64,000 nucleotides of DNA from contig JAEWOI010000034.1 in NCBI GenBank assembly GCA_023460935.1, positions 62,001-126,000 of the forward strand, given 5' to 3'. Below the pieces are notes generated by a model that was given only the letters and a program-made list of their open reading frames with translations, had not been told where the DNA came from and ran no database searches. This DNA is from Actinomycetes bacterium (GTDB lineage Bacteria; Actinomycetota; Actinomycetes; Propionibacteriales; Propionibacteriaceae). The translations under genes were made by a program, and so were the position numbers. This document shows, piece after piece, positions 32,613 through 41,589 of this stretch (positions are counted from its first letter, which is position 1; the number at the start of each line of letters is the position of its first letter).

Positions 32613-34235
32613 TCAGGTCCGCGACCAGGTGCGGTAGCCGCCGTCCAGGTTGCGCGCCTCTCGGCCGTGCTGGGCCAGGGTGCGGGCCGCGAGGTAGCCC
32701 CGCAGGCCCACCTGGCAGTGCACGATCGCCTCCGGCGCGACCTCGTCGATGCGGGTGCGCAACTCGTCGACGGGTATGTTCACGGCGCCGTCGATCGCGC
32801 CGCGGGCGAACTCGGCGGGGCTGCGGACGTCGACCAGTTGGACGCCCTTCGCGAGTTCTCCTTCCAGTTCGTGCCACTGCACGGTGCGGGTGAGGCCGTC
32901 GCGGAGGTTCTCGGCGATGAAGCCGAGCATGTTGACCGGGTCCTTGGCCGAGCCGAACTGCGGCGCGTAGGCCAGCTCGAGGTCGGCTAGTTCGGATGCG
33001 GTGAGGCCGCCGCGCATTGCTGTCGCGATCACGTCGATGCGCTTGTCGACGCCGGTGCCGCCGACGCCCTGGGCGCCGAGGATGGCATCGGTTTCGGCGT
33101 CCACCACCAGCTTCAGGCTCATGCCCTCGGCGCCGGGGTAGTAGCCCGCGTGGTTCGCCGGGTGGGTGTGGATGACCCGCACCTTTCGGCCCGCCGCCAC
33201 GGCCCGCTTCTCTGTCCAGCCGGTGGCTGCCGCGGTCAGGCCGAACACACCGACGATCGCAGTCGCGAGCGCTGGCGCCGAGGCCACGTTTCGTCCGGCG
33301 ATCACGTCGGCAGCGAGCCGGCCGTGCCGGTTCGCCGGGCCCGCCAGCGGTACCAGCGACTGCCCTCCGTCCGCTGCGCCGCGTTTCACCACGGCGTCGC
33401 CCACTGCGAGGATCGCCGGGTCCGAGGTGCGCTGGTGCTCGTCGACCAGGATGCCGCCGCGTTCGCCGAGCTCGAGGCCGGCGGCCTCGGCCAACGCGGT
33501 CTCGGGCCGCACGCCGATGGCAGCCACCACGAGCCGTGCCGGCAACACGCCCCCGTTGGACAGAACCACCGAGTCGGGCCTGATCTCGGTGACCGAAGCC
33601 CCGGTGACCACCGCCACCCCGTGCCGCGTGAGGTGCTTCTCCACCAGCGCGGCCAGTTCGACGTCCAGTGGCGCGAGCAACTGGTCGGCCAGCTCGACCA
33701 CGGTGACCGCCAGGCCCCGCGCGGTGAGGTTCTCGGCCAGTTCGACGCCGATGAAGCCACCGCCCATGATCACGGCGGTGGGCTCCTTCCCGGCAAGCGC
33801 CGCCGCCACCGCCGCCGCCATGTTGTCGGTGTCGGCGATGTTGCGCAGCGTCAGGGCGCGCTCTGCGCCCGGGATCGGCGGCACGAACGGGGCCGCTCCC
33901 GGAGCGAGGACGAGGTGGTCGTAGTGCTCCAGGTAATCCTCGCCGGTGGCCAGGTCGCGCACCTTCACCGACTTGGCTGCGCGGTCGATGGCGAGGGCCT
34001 CGGAGTTCACGCGCACGTCGATCCCGAACCGGGAGTGCAGGCTCGCCGGGGTCTGCAGCAACAGGGCGTCGCGGTCGGTGATCACCTCACCGATGTAGTA
34101 GGGGAGCCCGCAGTTGGCGAAGGACACATGCCCGGAGCGTTCGAGCACGACGATCTCGGCCTGCTCGTCCAGCCGGCGCAGGCGGGTGGCCGCGGACATG
34201 CCGCCGGCAACCCCGCCGATGATGACGGTCTTCAT
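32613..34235 (-). CDS. CoA-disulfide reductase-like flavoprotein fused to rhodanese
   Basis: A 540-residue fusion. The N-terminal FAD domain starts VIIGGVAGGMSAATRLRRL. The single redox cysteine, Cys42 in SFANCGLPYY, is the mark of CoA-disulfide/persulfide reductases, and an NAD(P) domain follows (MGGGFIGVELAENL). The last 90 residues are a rhodanese with its active cysteine Cys507 in HCQVGLRGY. Such CoADR-RHD enzymes reduce CoA polysulfides or persulfides in sulfur handling. It is 13 bp after a small Cys-rich gene, and a CsoR/CstR-like operator precedes both, which supports a role in reactive-sulfur or metal stress. Confidence 0.88.
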   Translation of the reverse strand: MKTVIIGGVAGGMSAATRLRRLDEQAEIVVLERSGHVSFANCGLPYYIGEVITDRDALLLQTPASLHSRFGIDVRVNSEALAIDRAAKSVKVRDLATGEDYLEHYDHLVLAPGAAPFVPPIPGAERALTLRNIADTDNMAAAVAAALAGKEPTAVIMGGGFIGVELAENLTARGLAVTVVELADQLLAPLDVELAALVEKHLTRHGVAVVTGASVTEIRPDSVVLSNGGVLPARLVVAAIGVRPETALAEAAGLELGERGGILVDEHQRTSDPAILAVGDAVVKRGAADGGQSLVPLAGPANRHGRLAADVIAGRNVASAPALATAIVGVFGLTAAATGWTEKRAVAAGRKVRVIHTHPANHAGYYPGAEGMSLKLVVDAETDAILGAQGVGGTGVDKRIDVIATAMRGGLTASELADLELAYAPQFGSAKDPVNMLGFIAENLRDGLTRTVQWHELEGELAKGVQLVDVRSPAEFARGAIDGAVNIPVDELRTRIDEVAPEAIVHCQVGLRGYLAARTLAQHGREARNLDGGYRTWSRT

Positions 34236-34248
34236 GCCCGGGAGAATC

Positions 34249-34422
34249 TCACCGGCCGAGGAACTTGAACAACCCGGAGCTCGCCTTCACGGTGGGCTGG
34301 GCCTCGCCGTGCCCACCGCACCACTGGCCCGCGGGCACCCTGGCCTTCACCTGGTCGACGTGCTGGCCGCAGCCGGTCCAGGTGGTCTTGCCGCAGGTCC
34401 TGCAGGTGGTCGGGCTGCACAT
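34249..34422 (-). CDS. Small Cys-rich zinc-ribbon-like protein
   Basis: A 57-residue protein from the ATG at 34422 after a very strong AAGGAGGAA site. It begins MCSPTTCRTCGKTTWTGCGQ and continues to QWCGGH, giving CxxC-type and further Cys/His pairs suited to zinc or other metal. No known enzyme function. It is the first gene of an operon with the CoA-disulfide reductase, 13 bp downstream, and has the CsoR-like operator just upstream, so it is probably induced with it. Confidence 0.75.
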   Translation of the reverse strand: MCSPTTCRTCGKTTWTGCGQHVDQVKARVPAGQWCGGHGEAQPTVKASSGLFKFLGR

Positions 34423-34453
34423 TCGCTTCCTCCTTCTGTTCGGTGGTCCGAAT

Positions 34454-34469
34454 ATACCCCGGGGGGTAT
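34454..34469. promoter_or_regulatory. CsoR/CstR-type operator ATACCCCGGGGGGTAT
   Basis: A perfect 7-2-7 inverted repeat, ATACCCC-GG-GGGGTAT, 32 bp upstream of the small Cys-rich gene. Alternating TA flanks with a C/G-tract core are the recognised operator form of the CsoR family (copper-sensing CsoR, persulfide-sensing CstR). With a rhodanese-reductase operon downstream, CstR-like control is the better guess. No CsoR-family gene is in the window. Confidence 0.65.
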
Positions 34470-34557
34470 GCACGGAGCAATTCGGGGCGCACTCCGTCCA
34501 TGCCGGTTCAACCCCGCCGGCCGTCCCCGGCCTAGGCTTGCGGGGGAGGTGGTCAGG

Positions 34558-34974
34558 ATGCAGGCGACGGCCGAGAGGCCGGTCTGGCCGCGCGCCCTGT
34601 GGGCATCGGCGGGCGGCCTGGTAGGGCTGGGAGTGGTGGGCATTCTCACCATCGGGATCTTCGTCCTTGGGGTTGCCCTACTGCTCGCTGTCGTCGGCTC
34701 GGCGCTGCCGGCGTCGCGATCTTCCGCCGTCGTGGCGCTGGTGCCCGGCCTGGGCTTGCTGCCGCTCGCGGTGGGCCTGTCGAACCTCGGCGGGCCGGGG
34801 GAGCGGTGCACCTCCGGCGCGGGCTCGATCAGCTGCAGCGAACTGCTCAACCCGTGGCCGTTCCTCGTCCCGGGCCTGGCGTTGCTGCTGGGTGGGTGCT
34901 GGCTGGTCTGGCGCGTGCGCACCCCACGACGATCGACCTCGCGGCCGGGTCAGGCCGAGCCGAGGGCGATGTAG
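34558..34974 (+). CDS. Small membrane protein, unknown
   Basis: A 138-residue protein from the ATG at 34558, preceded by GGGGAGGT. It has three or four hydrophobic segments (ASAGGLVGLGVVGILTIGIF, VVALVPGLGLLPLAVGL and PFLVPGLALLLGGCWLVW) and two cysteines in an outer loop (CTSGAGSISC) that could form a disulfide. No family is recognised. Its 3' end overlaps the convergent gene by 25 bp. Confidence 0.65.
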   Translation: MQATAERPVWPRALWASAGGLVGLGVVGILTIGIFVLGVALLLAVVGSALPASRSSAVVALVPGLGLLPLAVGLSNLGGPGERCTSGAGSISCSELLNPWPFLVPGLALLLGGCWLVWRVRTPRRSTSRPGQAEPRAM

Positions 34975-35576
34975 GCCAGGTTGAAGGCTGCCGCCACGGC
35001 CGGGACGCCGGCAACGGCGATGGTCACCGGGCGCCAGCACCGAAGCCTGCGCACGAGCATCGCGACGAGCAGGGCGATGCCGACGGCGCCGATCCCCACC
35101 CAGTACTCCGGCCTGGTGGTGTCTGCGACCACGGTGAGCCCGTAGACCGCCTCCCCGATGAGGATGCCGCCGAGCAGGGCCGTGCCCAGCGCCGCCGGGA
35201 CCCCTTCGGTCCGCAGCCAAGCTGCGGCGACCCCCACGAAGGGCCCGACGACCACACCGACCACCCCGAACAGCACCGGGCTGTAGTACAGGCCGTTCAG
35301 CGAGGCTGCCAGGGTGTAGCCCAGCACCAGCAGCACGAAGCTCACCGCGCCGAGCGCTGCGGCGAGCTTCGCACCGGCCCTCGCGGCCAGGACCAGCGCC
35401 GCGGTGAGCAGCGTCCAGCCGCTCGCGGAGTTGGCGAACGAGCTGAGCGCGTCGGGCAGGAAGCCCTGCGCGTAGAACGTGAGCAGGCCGAGGGCGAGAC
35501 TGGCGAGGCTGACCATCGCCGCAGCGAGCAAGGCGCCTCGGCGCCGAGTACTTGGTTCGGGAAGGTCGGCGGCCAC
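34950..35576 (-). CDS. Integral membrane protein (probably DUF6518 family)
   Basis: A 208-residue protein with about six hydrophobic helices and no soluble domain. The sequence, including TFYAQGFLPDALSSFANSAS and SPVLFGVVGVVVGPFVGVAA, resembles DUF6518 proteins as I recall them; the function is unknown. It converges with the upstream small membrane protein, with a 25-bp overlap, and diverges from the helical-repeat gene at 35700. Confidence 0.65.
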   Translation of the reverse strand: MAADLPEPSTRRRGALLAAAMVSLASLALGLLTFYAQGFLPDALSSFANSASGWTLLTAALVLAARAGAKLAAALGAVSFVLLVLGYTLAASLNGLYYSPVLFGVVGVVVGPFVGVAAAWLRTEGVPAALGTALLGGILIGEAVYGLTVVADTTRPEYWVGIGAVGIALLVAMLVRRLRCWRPVTIAVAGVPAVAAAFNLAYIALGSA

Positions 35577-35648
35577 CGCGCCACCCTACCGACGGTGCCA
35601 GACCGGCCTGACAGCTTGGTAGGGCAGGGACACTCGAACCGGGCCGGC

Positions 35649-35675
35649 TTGACCTTGACGCTACGTGAAGGTCTT
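35649..35675. promoter_or_regulatory. MerR-type operator/promoter upstream of the helical-repeat gene
   Basis: TTGACC (35649-35654) overlaps ACCTTGACG-CTA-CGTGAAGGT (35652-35672), an inverted repeat with one mismatch. A -35-like TTGACC embedded in an ACCTT...AAGGT dyad is the usual form of MerR-family promoters. No MerR gene is within the window. Confidence 0.55.
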
Positions 35676-35699
35676 TTCTGGGACGCGGAGGTGGTCGGA

Positions 35700-36380
35700 A
35701 TGACCCGAGACGGATTCGAGACTGTGGTGGACAGGCTGAGGGCAGCGCTGGAGGCGCCGTCGGCGTCCGCCCGCCTGCAGACCGCGATGGCGGCCGGGCT
35801 GCGTCCGGCCGACGACTACATCGACGCCCTGGTCGAACGGTTCGCCGTCGAGCCGGACTTCTTCGTCCGCGACATGCTCACCTGGGCGCTGCTCCAGCAC
35901 GACCGTGCCCGCACGCTCGAACGCGTCCTGCCTGAGCTTCGTTCGGTGTTCCCGCAGTCCCGCAGCCAGGCGCTGCACACGCTGTCCAAACTGGGGGAGC
36001 GCAGCGCGTGGCCTGCGATCACCACCGACCTGCTGCTCGACAGCGAGGACGAAGTGGCGCGCACGGCCTGGCGCGCAGCGGCCACGCTCGTGCCGGCGCA
36101 GGAGGCGCCCGCGCTGGCGGAGGTGCTGGCGAGCCAGTTCGGCCGCGGGGACCGGGCCACCCAGCGCGGCCTCAGCCGCGCGCTGGCCATGCTCGGGGAC
36201 GCGGCGGCAGCCGTCATCGCGCGCGGGAAGCTGAGCCGCGAGCCAGGGGTCAGTGCCCATGCCCATGCCACCGAGCAGATGGTCAAGGACCCCGACGTGG
36301 GCTTCGACGTGGCGATCGCTGCCGCGCAGCGGACCCTCGCGCTGCGCGGTGCCCCGCTGGTGGGTGACGTGGAGGCCTGA
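35700..36380 (+). CDS. HEAT-like repeat protein
   Basis: A 226-residue, all-helical protein from the ATG at 35700, after GGAGGT. Repeating units such as RDMLTWALLQHDRARTLERV, SRSQALHTLSKLGERSAW and VARTAWRAAATLVPAQEAP have the HEAT/armadillo spacing, and a final stretch has a His-rich turn (SAHAHATEQM). It is soluble and has no catalytic motif. From what I recall, similar proteins in actinobacteria sit beside MerR-family regulators; here a MerR-type dyad lies in its promoter. The partner regulator is not visible. Confidence 0.7.
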   Translation: MTRDGFETVVDRLRAALEAPSASARLQTAMAAGLRPADDYIDALVERFAVEPDFFVRDMLTWALLQHDRARTLERVLPELRSVFPQSRSQALHTLSKLGERSAWPAITTDLLLDSEDEVARTAWRAAATLVPAQEAPALAEVLASQFGRGDRATQRGLSRALAMLGDAAAAVIARGKLSREPGVSAHAHATEQMVKDPDVGFDVAIAAAQRTLALRGAPLVGDVEA

Positions 36381-36563
36381 CCCGGAGGCCGCAAGCTGCT
36401 GCGGCGGCCGCTGCTCGAGCAGGCCAGGAGAACTGCTGGCTCGCCGGGGGCGGGGCGGCAGAGGTGTACGAGATACCCCGGAAAGCCGGTGGCGCAGGCC
36501 GGGAGGGTGTTAGCGTTCGCGTGCTCCGCGGCCCCTGCACGGCCCTGCCCACAAGGAACATCG

Positions 36564-39500
36564 ATGGATCACGTCCCGGCATCGACCCCGTCCTTCCACC
36601 ACTCACGCCGGCCCGTTGCGATGGCGGCTTCCCTCGCGCTGGGAGCCGGCTTCCTGGCCGCCACCACCGCCACCACTTCGTGGGCTGTCCCGAGCGATGT
36701 CTCGATTCCGGCGGGAACCACGCATGAGGCGCCGTACATCGTGGCTGCGACCGGAGCCAACGCGATCGTCTCCACCTACGATCCCGACACTGACCAAAGC
36801 TCCTACACGGTGACCACCGACAACGGTGCCAGCTGGAGCGACCTGGACCTTCCCGACTACGAGGAGAGCCATGCGAACCTCGCCACCGGCGGCCACCTCT
36901 ACTACGAGGTGTCCAGCGGCGACCGCTACGTCGTCAAGGACTATGACTTCGCCACCGGGCAGGTGGCCCAGGTGGCCGAGCTGCCGTCGGCCGTCGACCG
37001 GCTGAGCCCGACGACCGGGCTCACCGAGGTCTGGTCCGAGGACGAGGAAAGCGTCATCGGCTACACGACCACAGACTTCGCCTCGGGCACGCCGCCCCGC
37101 CGGCTGCCGTTCACCCCTCACCGGATTCCCGGCCTCGACCAGTGGACGAGCCTGAGCACAGGCACGCGTGCGCTGGTCATCAGCACCAGCACAGTGCGCT
37201 CGACCGCCGGCACCGGCTACCTCGACCTTCTTCCCGTCGACGGCACCAAGGGCCTCTCCGCCAAGGTCACGGGCCTCGCTGACGCGGAACTCCGCGGTGA
37301 CCAGATCGTCTACGTGACCACCACGAAGACGAGTGCCGCGGTCTGCTTCCGTTCGGCGGCGACGTGGTCGAAGCCCGCGTGCAGAACCGTGAAGAAGGGC
37401 AACTTCAGCCGGGCAAGGGCGAACCTGTTCCTTGGAACGGAATGGGCGGCCATCCGGTTCGAGCGCAGCCCCTGGGTGTACGAGGACTTCGTGGTCGCCG
37501 GCACCACCGCCCCGTCGAGCCCGATCGCGGTGAAGGCGCCCGCCGGGAACACCATCGTCCGCTTCTACGGGGCCGGCGACTCCGACAGGCCGTTCGCCGA
37601 CCTGGTGGACAGCACAGCCGGGCATGCCACCCGCTACCTGGTCGACGGCACGTTCGTCCCGATCGCTGACTTCGTGGACCGCGATGCCACGGTGAGCGAG
37701 CTGCAACTCACGCCCGGCGGAGTGGTCGCGGCCGATGACCGCCCGGCCGTGGAACTCCCCGGTGCGCGGGTGTGGTCACGCTCCATCGCCAACGGGGTGA
37801 CGGGCGAGGAGACCGTGTTCGCTCCGCGCGCCTCCAGTGGCGGTCTCAGCGCCTCCGACGCGCGGACCATCATCCGCGGACGCGCAGGCGTGCAGCTCTT
37901 CGACCGCGGCACGTTCGTCCGCACGCTGCCGGCGACCGATGAGGTCACCGACTTCAGCGGCACCTATTACCTCGCGTCCACCCGTTACGGCTACGACCTG
38001 CGCAGGATCGACGGCACCCGGATGTTGAAGAACGTCTCCGCCAGCTTCGGATCCATGGCCCTGCGGGAGCTGTCCGGCAAGCGGTTCCAGGTCGTCGACG
38101 TGACCGGCGGCACCCCGACCATCACGGGGGCGCTCCCGGCCGCGGCCACCTACGGTGTCGAGGACGCGTCCATGTGGGGCGACTGGGTCATGGTCGCGGC
38201 GGAGGGCGACACCGGCGACAGCGCGGTCGTGTTCAACTACCGCGACACCACCAAGGTGTACACGCTCGACGGGTACCCGGTCGAGCTCGGTGACGGGTTT
38301 GCCCTCGTCGAGGATCCCGACGGCAACGCAGTCGCGTGGCAGTTCCGCGATGGAACCACGGAGACTGTCCTCGCCGCGGACACCGACGTCAGCGCCGCCG
38401 CCACCGACGGCACCGGTCACATCGGTTTCGCCATCGAGGGGGAGGGCGTCCGCGTGCAACGGGTCAGCGGTACCGATGTGGGCACCGTCCAGCCACTGCT
38501 GCTCGGCCTGGCCGCACCTGCGACGCTGAACAACATGCCCGTCTCGGCGTCGTGGAAGCCCCAGATCGACGCCACCAAGGCGCTCGCGGAAGGCACGCTC
38601 ACGATCCGGGACTCCGTCGGAGCCGTCGTCAGGACCATCGCGGTCGGCCCCGCCCCGGATGGATCCATCCGTGACCTGTCGTGGGACGGCAGGACCGACG
38701 ACGGCCTGACGCGAGTGCGCCCCGGCACCTACAGCTGGGAACTAAACGCTCCCGCGGCAGACGGCACCGGGCCGCTCGCACGCAACACCACCAGCACCGG
38801 TCCCGACGCGACCATCCGCGGCAGCATCAAGGTGTACACCAAGTATCTGGGGACCGTCTCCGGACCGACCCCGAAGATCTCGGACATGACGCCCGTGGTC
38901 GACCAGCAGCTCAAGGCCAGGCCGGGCACCTGGAAGCCGGTGGGGACGACGCTCGCCTACCAGTGGCTCCGGGGGTCCACGCCGATCGCCGGCGCAACCA
39001 CCGACACCTACACCGTCACCACCGCCGACCTCGGTGCCAAACTGCGCGTTCTGGTCAGCGCGACGGCCGACGGCTGGAAGCCCGTGACCAAGACGTCGGG
39101 AAGTACCGCGACCGTGGGCCGGGCGACCCTTACTCCCGCGCCCGTGCCGACTGTCGACGACCCCGCGCCGAAGGTGGGGGGCGACCTCGTGGCCACCCCC
39201 GGCACCTGGGGCCCGGCGCCCGTGAGGCTCACGTTCCAGTGGTACCGGATCATGAGCGGGAAGCGCACGGCGATCGCGGGCGCGACTCAGGAGAGGTATC
39301 CGGTCGCGGTCGACGACGCCAAGTTCCCGCTGCAGGTGGGCGTGACCGGCACAAAGGACGGCTACTTCAGCCGCACCATCTTCTCAGCGTTGACCGCGGC
39401 GGTCCGCATCGATCCGGCGATGGTGCCAGTGGCCGGTGACGGGCGGCCCTGCACGATCTGGGGGACCGCCGCCTCGGACACGCTGTACGGCACTTCCACG

Positions 39501-41270
39501 GGTGACGTCATCTGCGGGCTCGGCGGCAACGACTCGATCAGCGGCGCCGGCGGCAATGACACCATTGACGGCGGCGACGGCGATGACAGCCTGAAGGGCG
39601 GATCCGGCAACGACACCCTCATCGGTGGGGTCGGCAACGACAGGCTCGACGGCGAGTCTGGCACCGACACCGTGTCGTACGTAGATGCCGGCGGCAACCA
39701 CACCCCCATCGGCGGGGTCGACAACAACAGGCTCGACCGCGAGGCCGGTACCGACACCCTGACCTACGCAGAAGCCGACGAAAACCCGGTCGGTGTCGTC
39801 GCCAGCCTGGCGGTCGCCGGCGCCCAGCGGACCGGGCACGGCAGCGACACGCTGGTCGCGGACGAGGGGCTCGTCGGGGGGCCCAGAGACGACACGTTGA
39901 CGGGCAACGGTGCCGCTAACGTCCTCGACGGTGGTGCCGGCGACGACGTCCTCGCCGGCGGGGCGGGCAACGACACGTTGACCGGGGACGAGGGAGCCGA
40001 CACCATCACAGGCGGGGACGGCGACGACTCCCTCGATGGTGGCCCGAATCCGGACAACCTCGACGGCGGGGGCGGCGCGAACGTGTGCACCTTCGACGAC
40101 GAGGACACCGTGGCTCCGAACTGCGACGGCACTGCGCCGCGGGTTGTGAGCGTGACCTTGTCCGCCGACTCCGTGGACACGTCGGATTCAAACCAGACGA
40201 TCGACGTGACCGTCCACCTCACCGACGACCTTGCCGGGATGGATTACGGCGTCGTCACTTTCACCAACCCGGCCAGCGAACGACCACTCACGCTCTACAT
40301 CTACGCCCCGCCGAACCCGTTCTCCAACCTCGTGTCGGGCGACGCAAGAGATGGTCTCTACCGGGGGACGTTGTCCGTGCCCCGGAACAGCGCCGACGGG
40401 GTATGGACTGCCGGAGTGGACGTCAATGACGCGGTCGGGAACCGACGGATCCTCAATCCCGCGGCCATGGCGAGCGCGGGGCTCACGGCCAGCTTCTCCC
40501 ACACCGGCGGCGTCGAGGATTCCGCGCCACCGGTGCTCGCCGGCCTCGAGCTGTCCCGTACCACCGTCGATGCCTCCGAGGGAGACCAGGAACTCGTCGT
40601 GACCGTGCATGTGACCGACGATGCCGAAGCGAACGCGATCTCGGTGGTCTTCAAGGATCCGCACGTGGGCGAGGAGGACGGGCAACCGCTGTCTGCCTGG
40701 ATGTCCGCAGAGGACCGCATCTCCGGGACCGGGAAGGACGGCGTGTACCGGAAGTCGATCACAGTGCCTCGCTACGCTGCACCGGGGTTCTGGAGCATCA
40801 GGTATGTCGAACTCTTCGACAAGGCCGGCCACGACGTCATGGTGTGGGATCTGGCGGCCCGCGGGATGCCGAACGGCTTCACCAAGGTCGGCACCGGAGA
40901 TCTCCTGCCGCCGACCCTCATTGAGCTCACCCTCGATCCCACGACGGTGAACGTCGCCGAGGCGGACCAGTTCATCACCGCTACCGCGCGAATCTCCGAC
41001 AATCTCGCCGGTCTGAAGGTTGGAGGCGCGGGGTTCCGCTCCGCCGCCATCCCCGACCAACAGATCCCCTCCGGCTTCGACGGCAGCCTTTTGGTCGACG
41101 GGAGTATCACTGAGGGCACCTTCCGGTGGAAGATCCGCGTTCCGCGGTATTCGGCTGCGGGCTGGTGGGACCTCTCCCTGGAGTTGTCCGACAAGGCCGG
41201 CAACATCGTCCGACTCGACTCCGACCAACTCGACCGGATGGGCGTGGCCTCGGGATTCACGATCGGCTGA
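36564..41270 (+). CDS. Giant secreted RTX/Ig-like repeat protein (1568 aa)
   Basis: ATG at 36564, after AAGGAAC, gives a signal peptide (MAASLALGAGFLAATTATTSWA). Residues to about 640 are beta-propeller-like with repeated strands. A FlgD-like Ig domain follows (650-740), then two bacterial Ig-like units with YQWLRGSTPIAGATTDTYTV-type cores (760-945). An RTX calcium-binding block with GGNDxIxGGxGND repeats spans about 985-1170. Three homologous units of about 120 residues, each starting with a segment like VTLSADSVDTSDSNQTIDVT, finish the protein. RTX blocks fold on Ca2+ outside the cell. There is no LPXTG motif or membrane anchor. It looks like a secreted adhesin or surface-associated protein; no enzymatic domain is evident. 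Confidence 0.82.
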   Translation: MDHVPASTPSFHHSRRPVAMAASLALGAGFLAATTATTSWAVPSDVSIPAGTTHEAPYIVAATGANAIVSTYDPDTDQSSYTVTTDNGASWSDLDLPDYEESHANLATGGHLYYEVSSGDRYVVKDYDFATGQVAQVAELPSAVDRLSPTTGLTEVWSEDEESVIGYTTTDFASGTPPRRLPFTPHRIPGLDQWTSLSTGTRALVISTSTVRSTAGTGYLDLLPVDGTKGLSAKVTGLADAELRGDQIVYVTTTKTSAAVCFRSAATWSKPACRTVKKGNFSRARANLFLGTEWAAIRFERSPWVYEDFVVAGTTAPSSPIAVKAPAGNTIVRFYGAGDSDRPFADLVDSTAGHATRYLVDGTFVPIADFVDRDATVSELQLTPGGVVAADDRPAVELPGARVWSRSIANGVTGEETVFAPRASSGGLSASDARTIIRGRAGVQLFDRGTFVRTLPATDEVTDFSGTYYLASTRYGYDLRRIDGTRMLKNVSASFGSMALRELSGKRFQVVDVTGGTPTITGALPAAATYGVEDASMWGDWVMVAAEGDTGDSAVVFNYRDTTKVYTLDGYPVELGDGFALVEDPDGNAVAWQFRDGTTETVLAADTDVSAAATDGTGHIGFAIEGEGVRVQRVSGTDVGTVQPLLLGLAAPATLNNMPVSASWKPQIDATKALAEGTLTIRDSVGAVVRTIAVGPAPDGSIRDLSWDGRTDDGLTRVRPGTYSWELNAPAADGTGPLARNTTSTGPDATIRGSIKVYTKYLGTVSGPTPKISDMTPVVDQQLKARPGTWKPVGTTLAYQWLRGSTPIAGATTDTYTVTTADLGAKLRVLVSATADGWKPVTKTSGSTATVGRATLTPAPVPTVDDPAPKVGGDLVATPGTWGPAPVRLTFQWYRIMSGKRTAIAGATQERYPVAVDDAKFPLQVGVTGTKDGYFSRTIFSALTAAVRIDPAMVPVAGDGRPCTIWGTAASDTLYGTSTGDVICGLGGNDSISGAGGNDTIDGGDGDDSLKGGSGNDTLIGGVGNDRLDGESGTDTVSYVDAGGNHTPIGGVDNNRLDREAGTDTLTYAEADENPVGVVASLAVAGAQRTGHGSDTLVADEGLVGGPRDDTLTGNGAANVLDGGAGDDVLAGGAGNDTLTGDEGADTITGGDGDDSLDGGPNPDNLDGGGGANVCTFDDEDTVAPNCDGTAPRVVSVTLSADSVDTSDSNQTIDVTVHLTDDLAGMDYGVVTFTNPASERPLTLYIYAPPNPFSNLVSGDARDGLYRGTLSVPRNSADGVWTAGVDVNDAVGNRRILNPAAMASAGLTASFSHTGGVEDSAPPVLAGLELSRTTVDASEGDQELVVTVHVTDDAEANAISVVFKDPHVGEEDGQPLSAWMSAEDRISGTGKDGVYRKSITVPRYAAPGFWSIRYVELFDKAGHDVMVWDLAARGMPNGFTKVGTGDLLPPTLIELTLDPTTVNVAEADQFITATARISDNLAGLKVGGAGFRSAAIPDQQIPSGFDGSLLVDGSITEGTFRWKIRVPRYSAAGWWDLSLELSDKAGNIVRLDSDQLDRMGVASGFTIG

Positions 41271-41396
41271 AGCGGCAGCGGAGGGCGTCTGCCACGGCGA
41301 AGGCTCGGGTCGCTGCGGCCGCGATGGGTCAGTTGCCGCCTCGAGGTCGCCGCGCACCCAGCTGATGCAGCGCTCCACCGCACGGCGGCGCGAGCA
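41271..41396. other. Intergenic stretch after the RTX gene, no gene seen
   Basis: Nothing supported is seen here between the RTX gene stop and the decayed fragment. Confidence 0.5.
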
Positions 41397-41541
41397 CTAC
41401 GCCACAGAGAGGTTGTCGTAGAGCCGGTCGAACCACAGGGGCGGTGACGGCAGCGCACCGGTCCACCACGCGCGCCGAGAGCATGGTGCGGTTCGGGTAG
41501 GACCGGATGAAGGTCGCCCAGCCCTGGTCGGCACGGCGGCG
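41397..41541 (-). pseudogene. Frameshifted C-terminal remnant of an unidentified gene
   Basis: Reading leftward, one frame gives RRADQGWATFIRSYPNRTML then SARVVD. The next frame takes over with WWTGALPSPPLWFDRLYDNL and ends SVA before a TAG at 41397-41399. The two parts look like one protein tail broken by a small deletion at the VVD/WWTG junction. I do not recognise the family, and no upstream part is left, because tRNA-Asn and further genes follow. It is low-confidence but better than chance. Confidence 0.3.
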
Positions 41542-41589
41542 ACGGGGGTCGCGCCCGGAACCAGCTGGTCGCAGAACCTTCAGGAAGCG

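Noticed and set aside
32391..32880. Rightward Arg-rich frames over the rhodanese end of the CoADR gene
   Set aside because: They are antisense shadows of a strongly supported flavoprotein and contain no domain.
39518..40080. CRISPR-like or satellite repeat in the regularly spaced GGC/GAC-rich DNA
   Set aside because: The regularity is the codon pattern of RTX nonapeptide repeats in one open frame.
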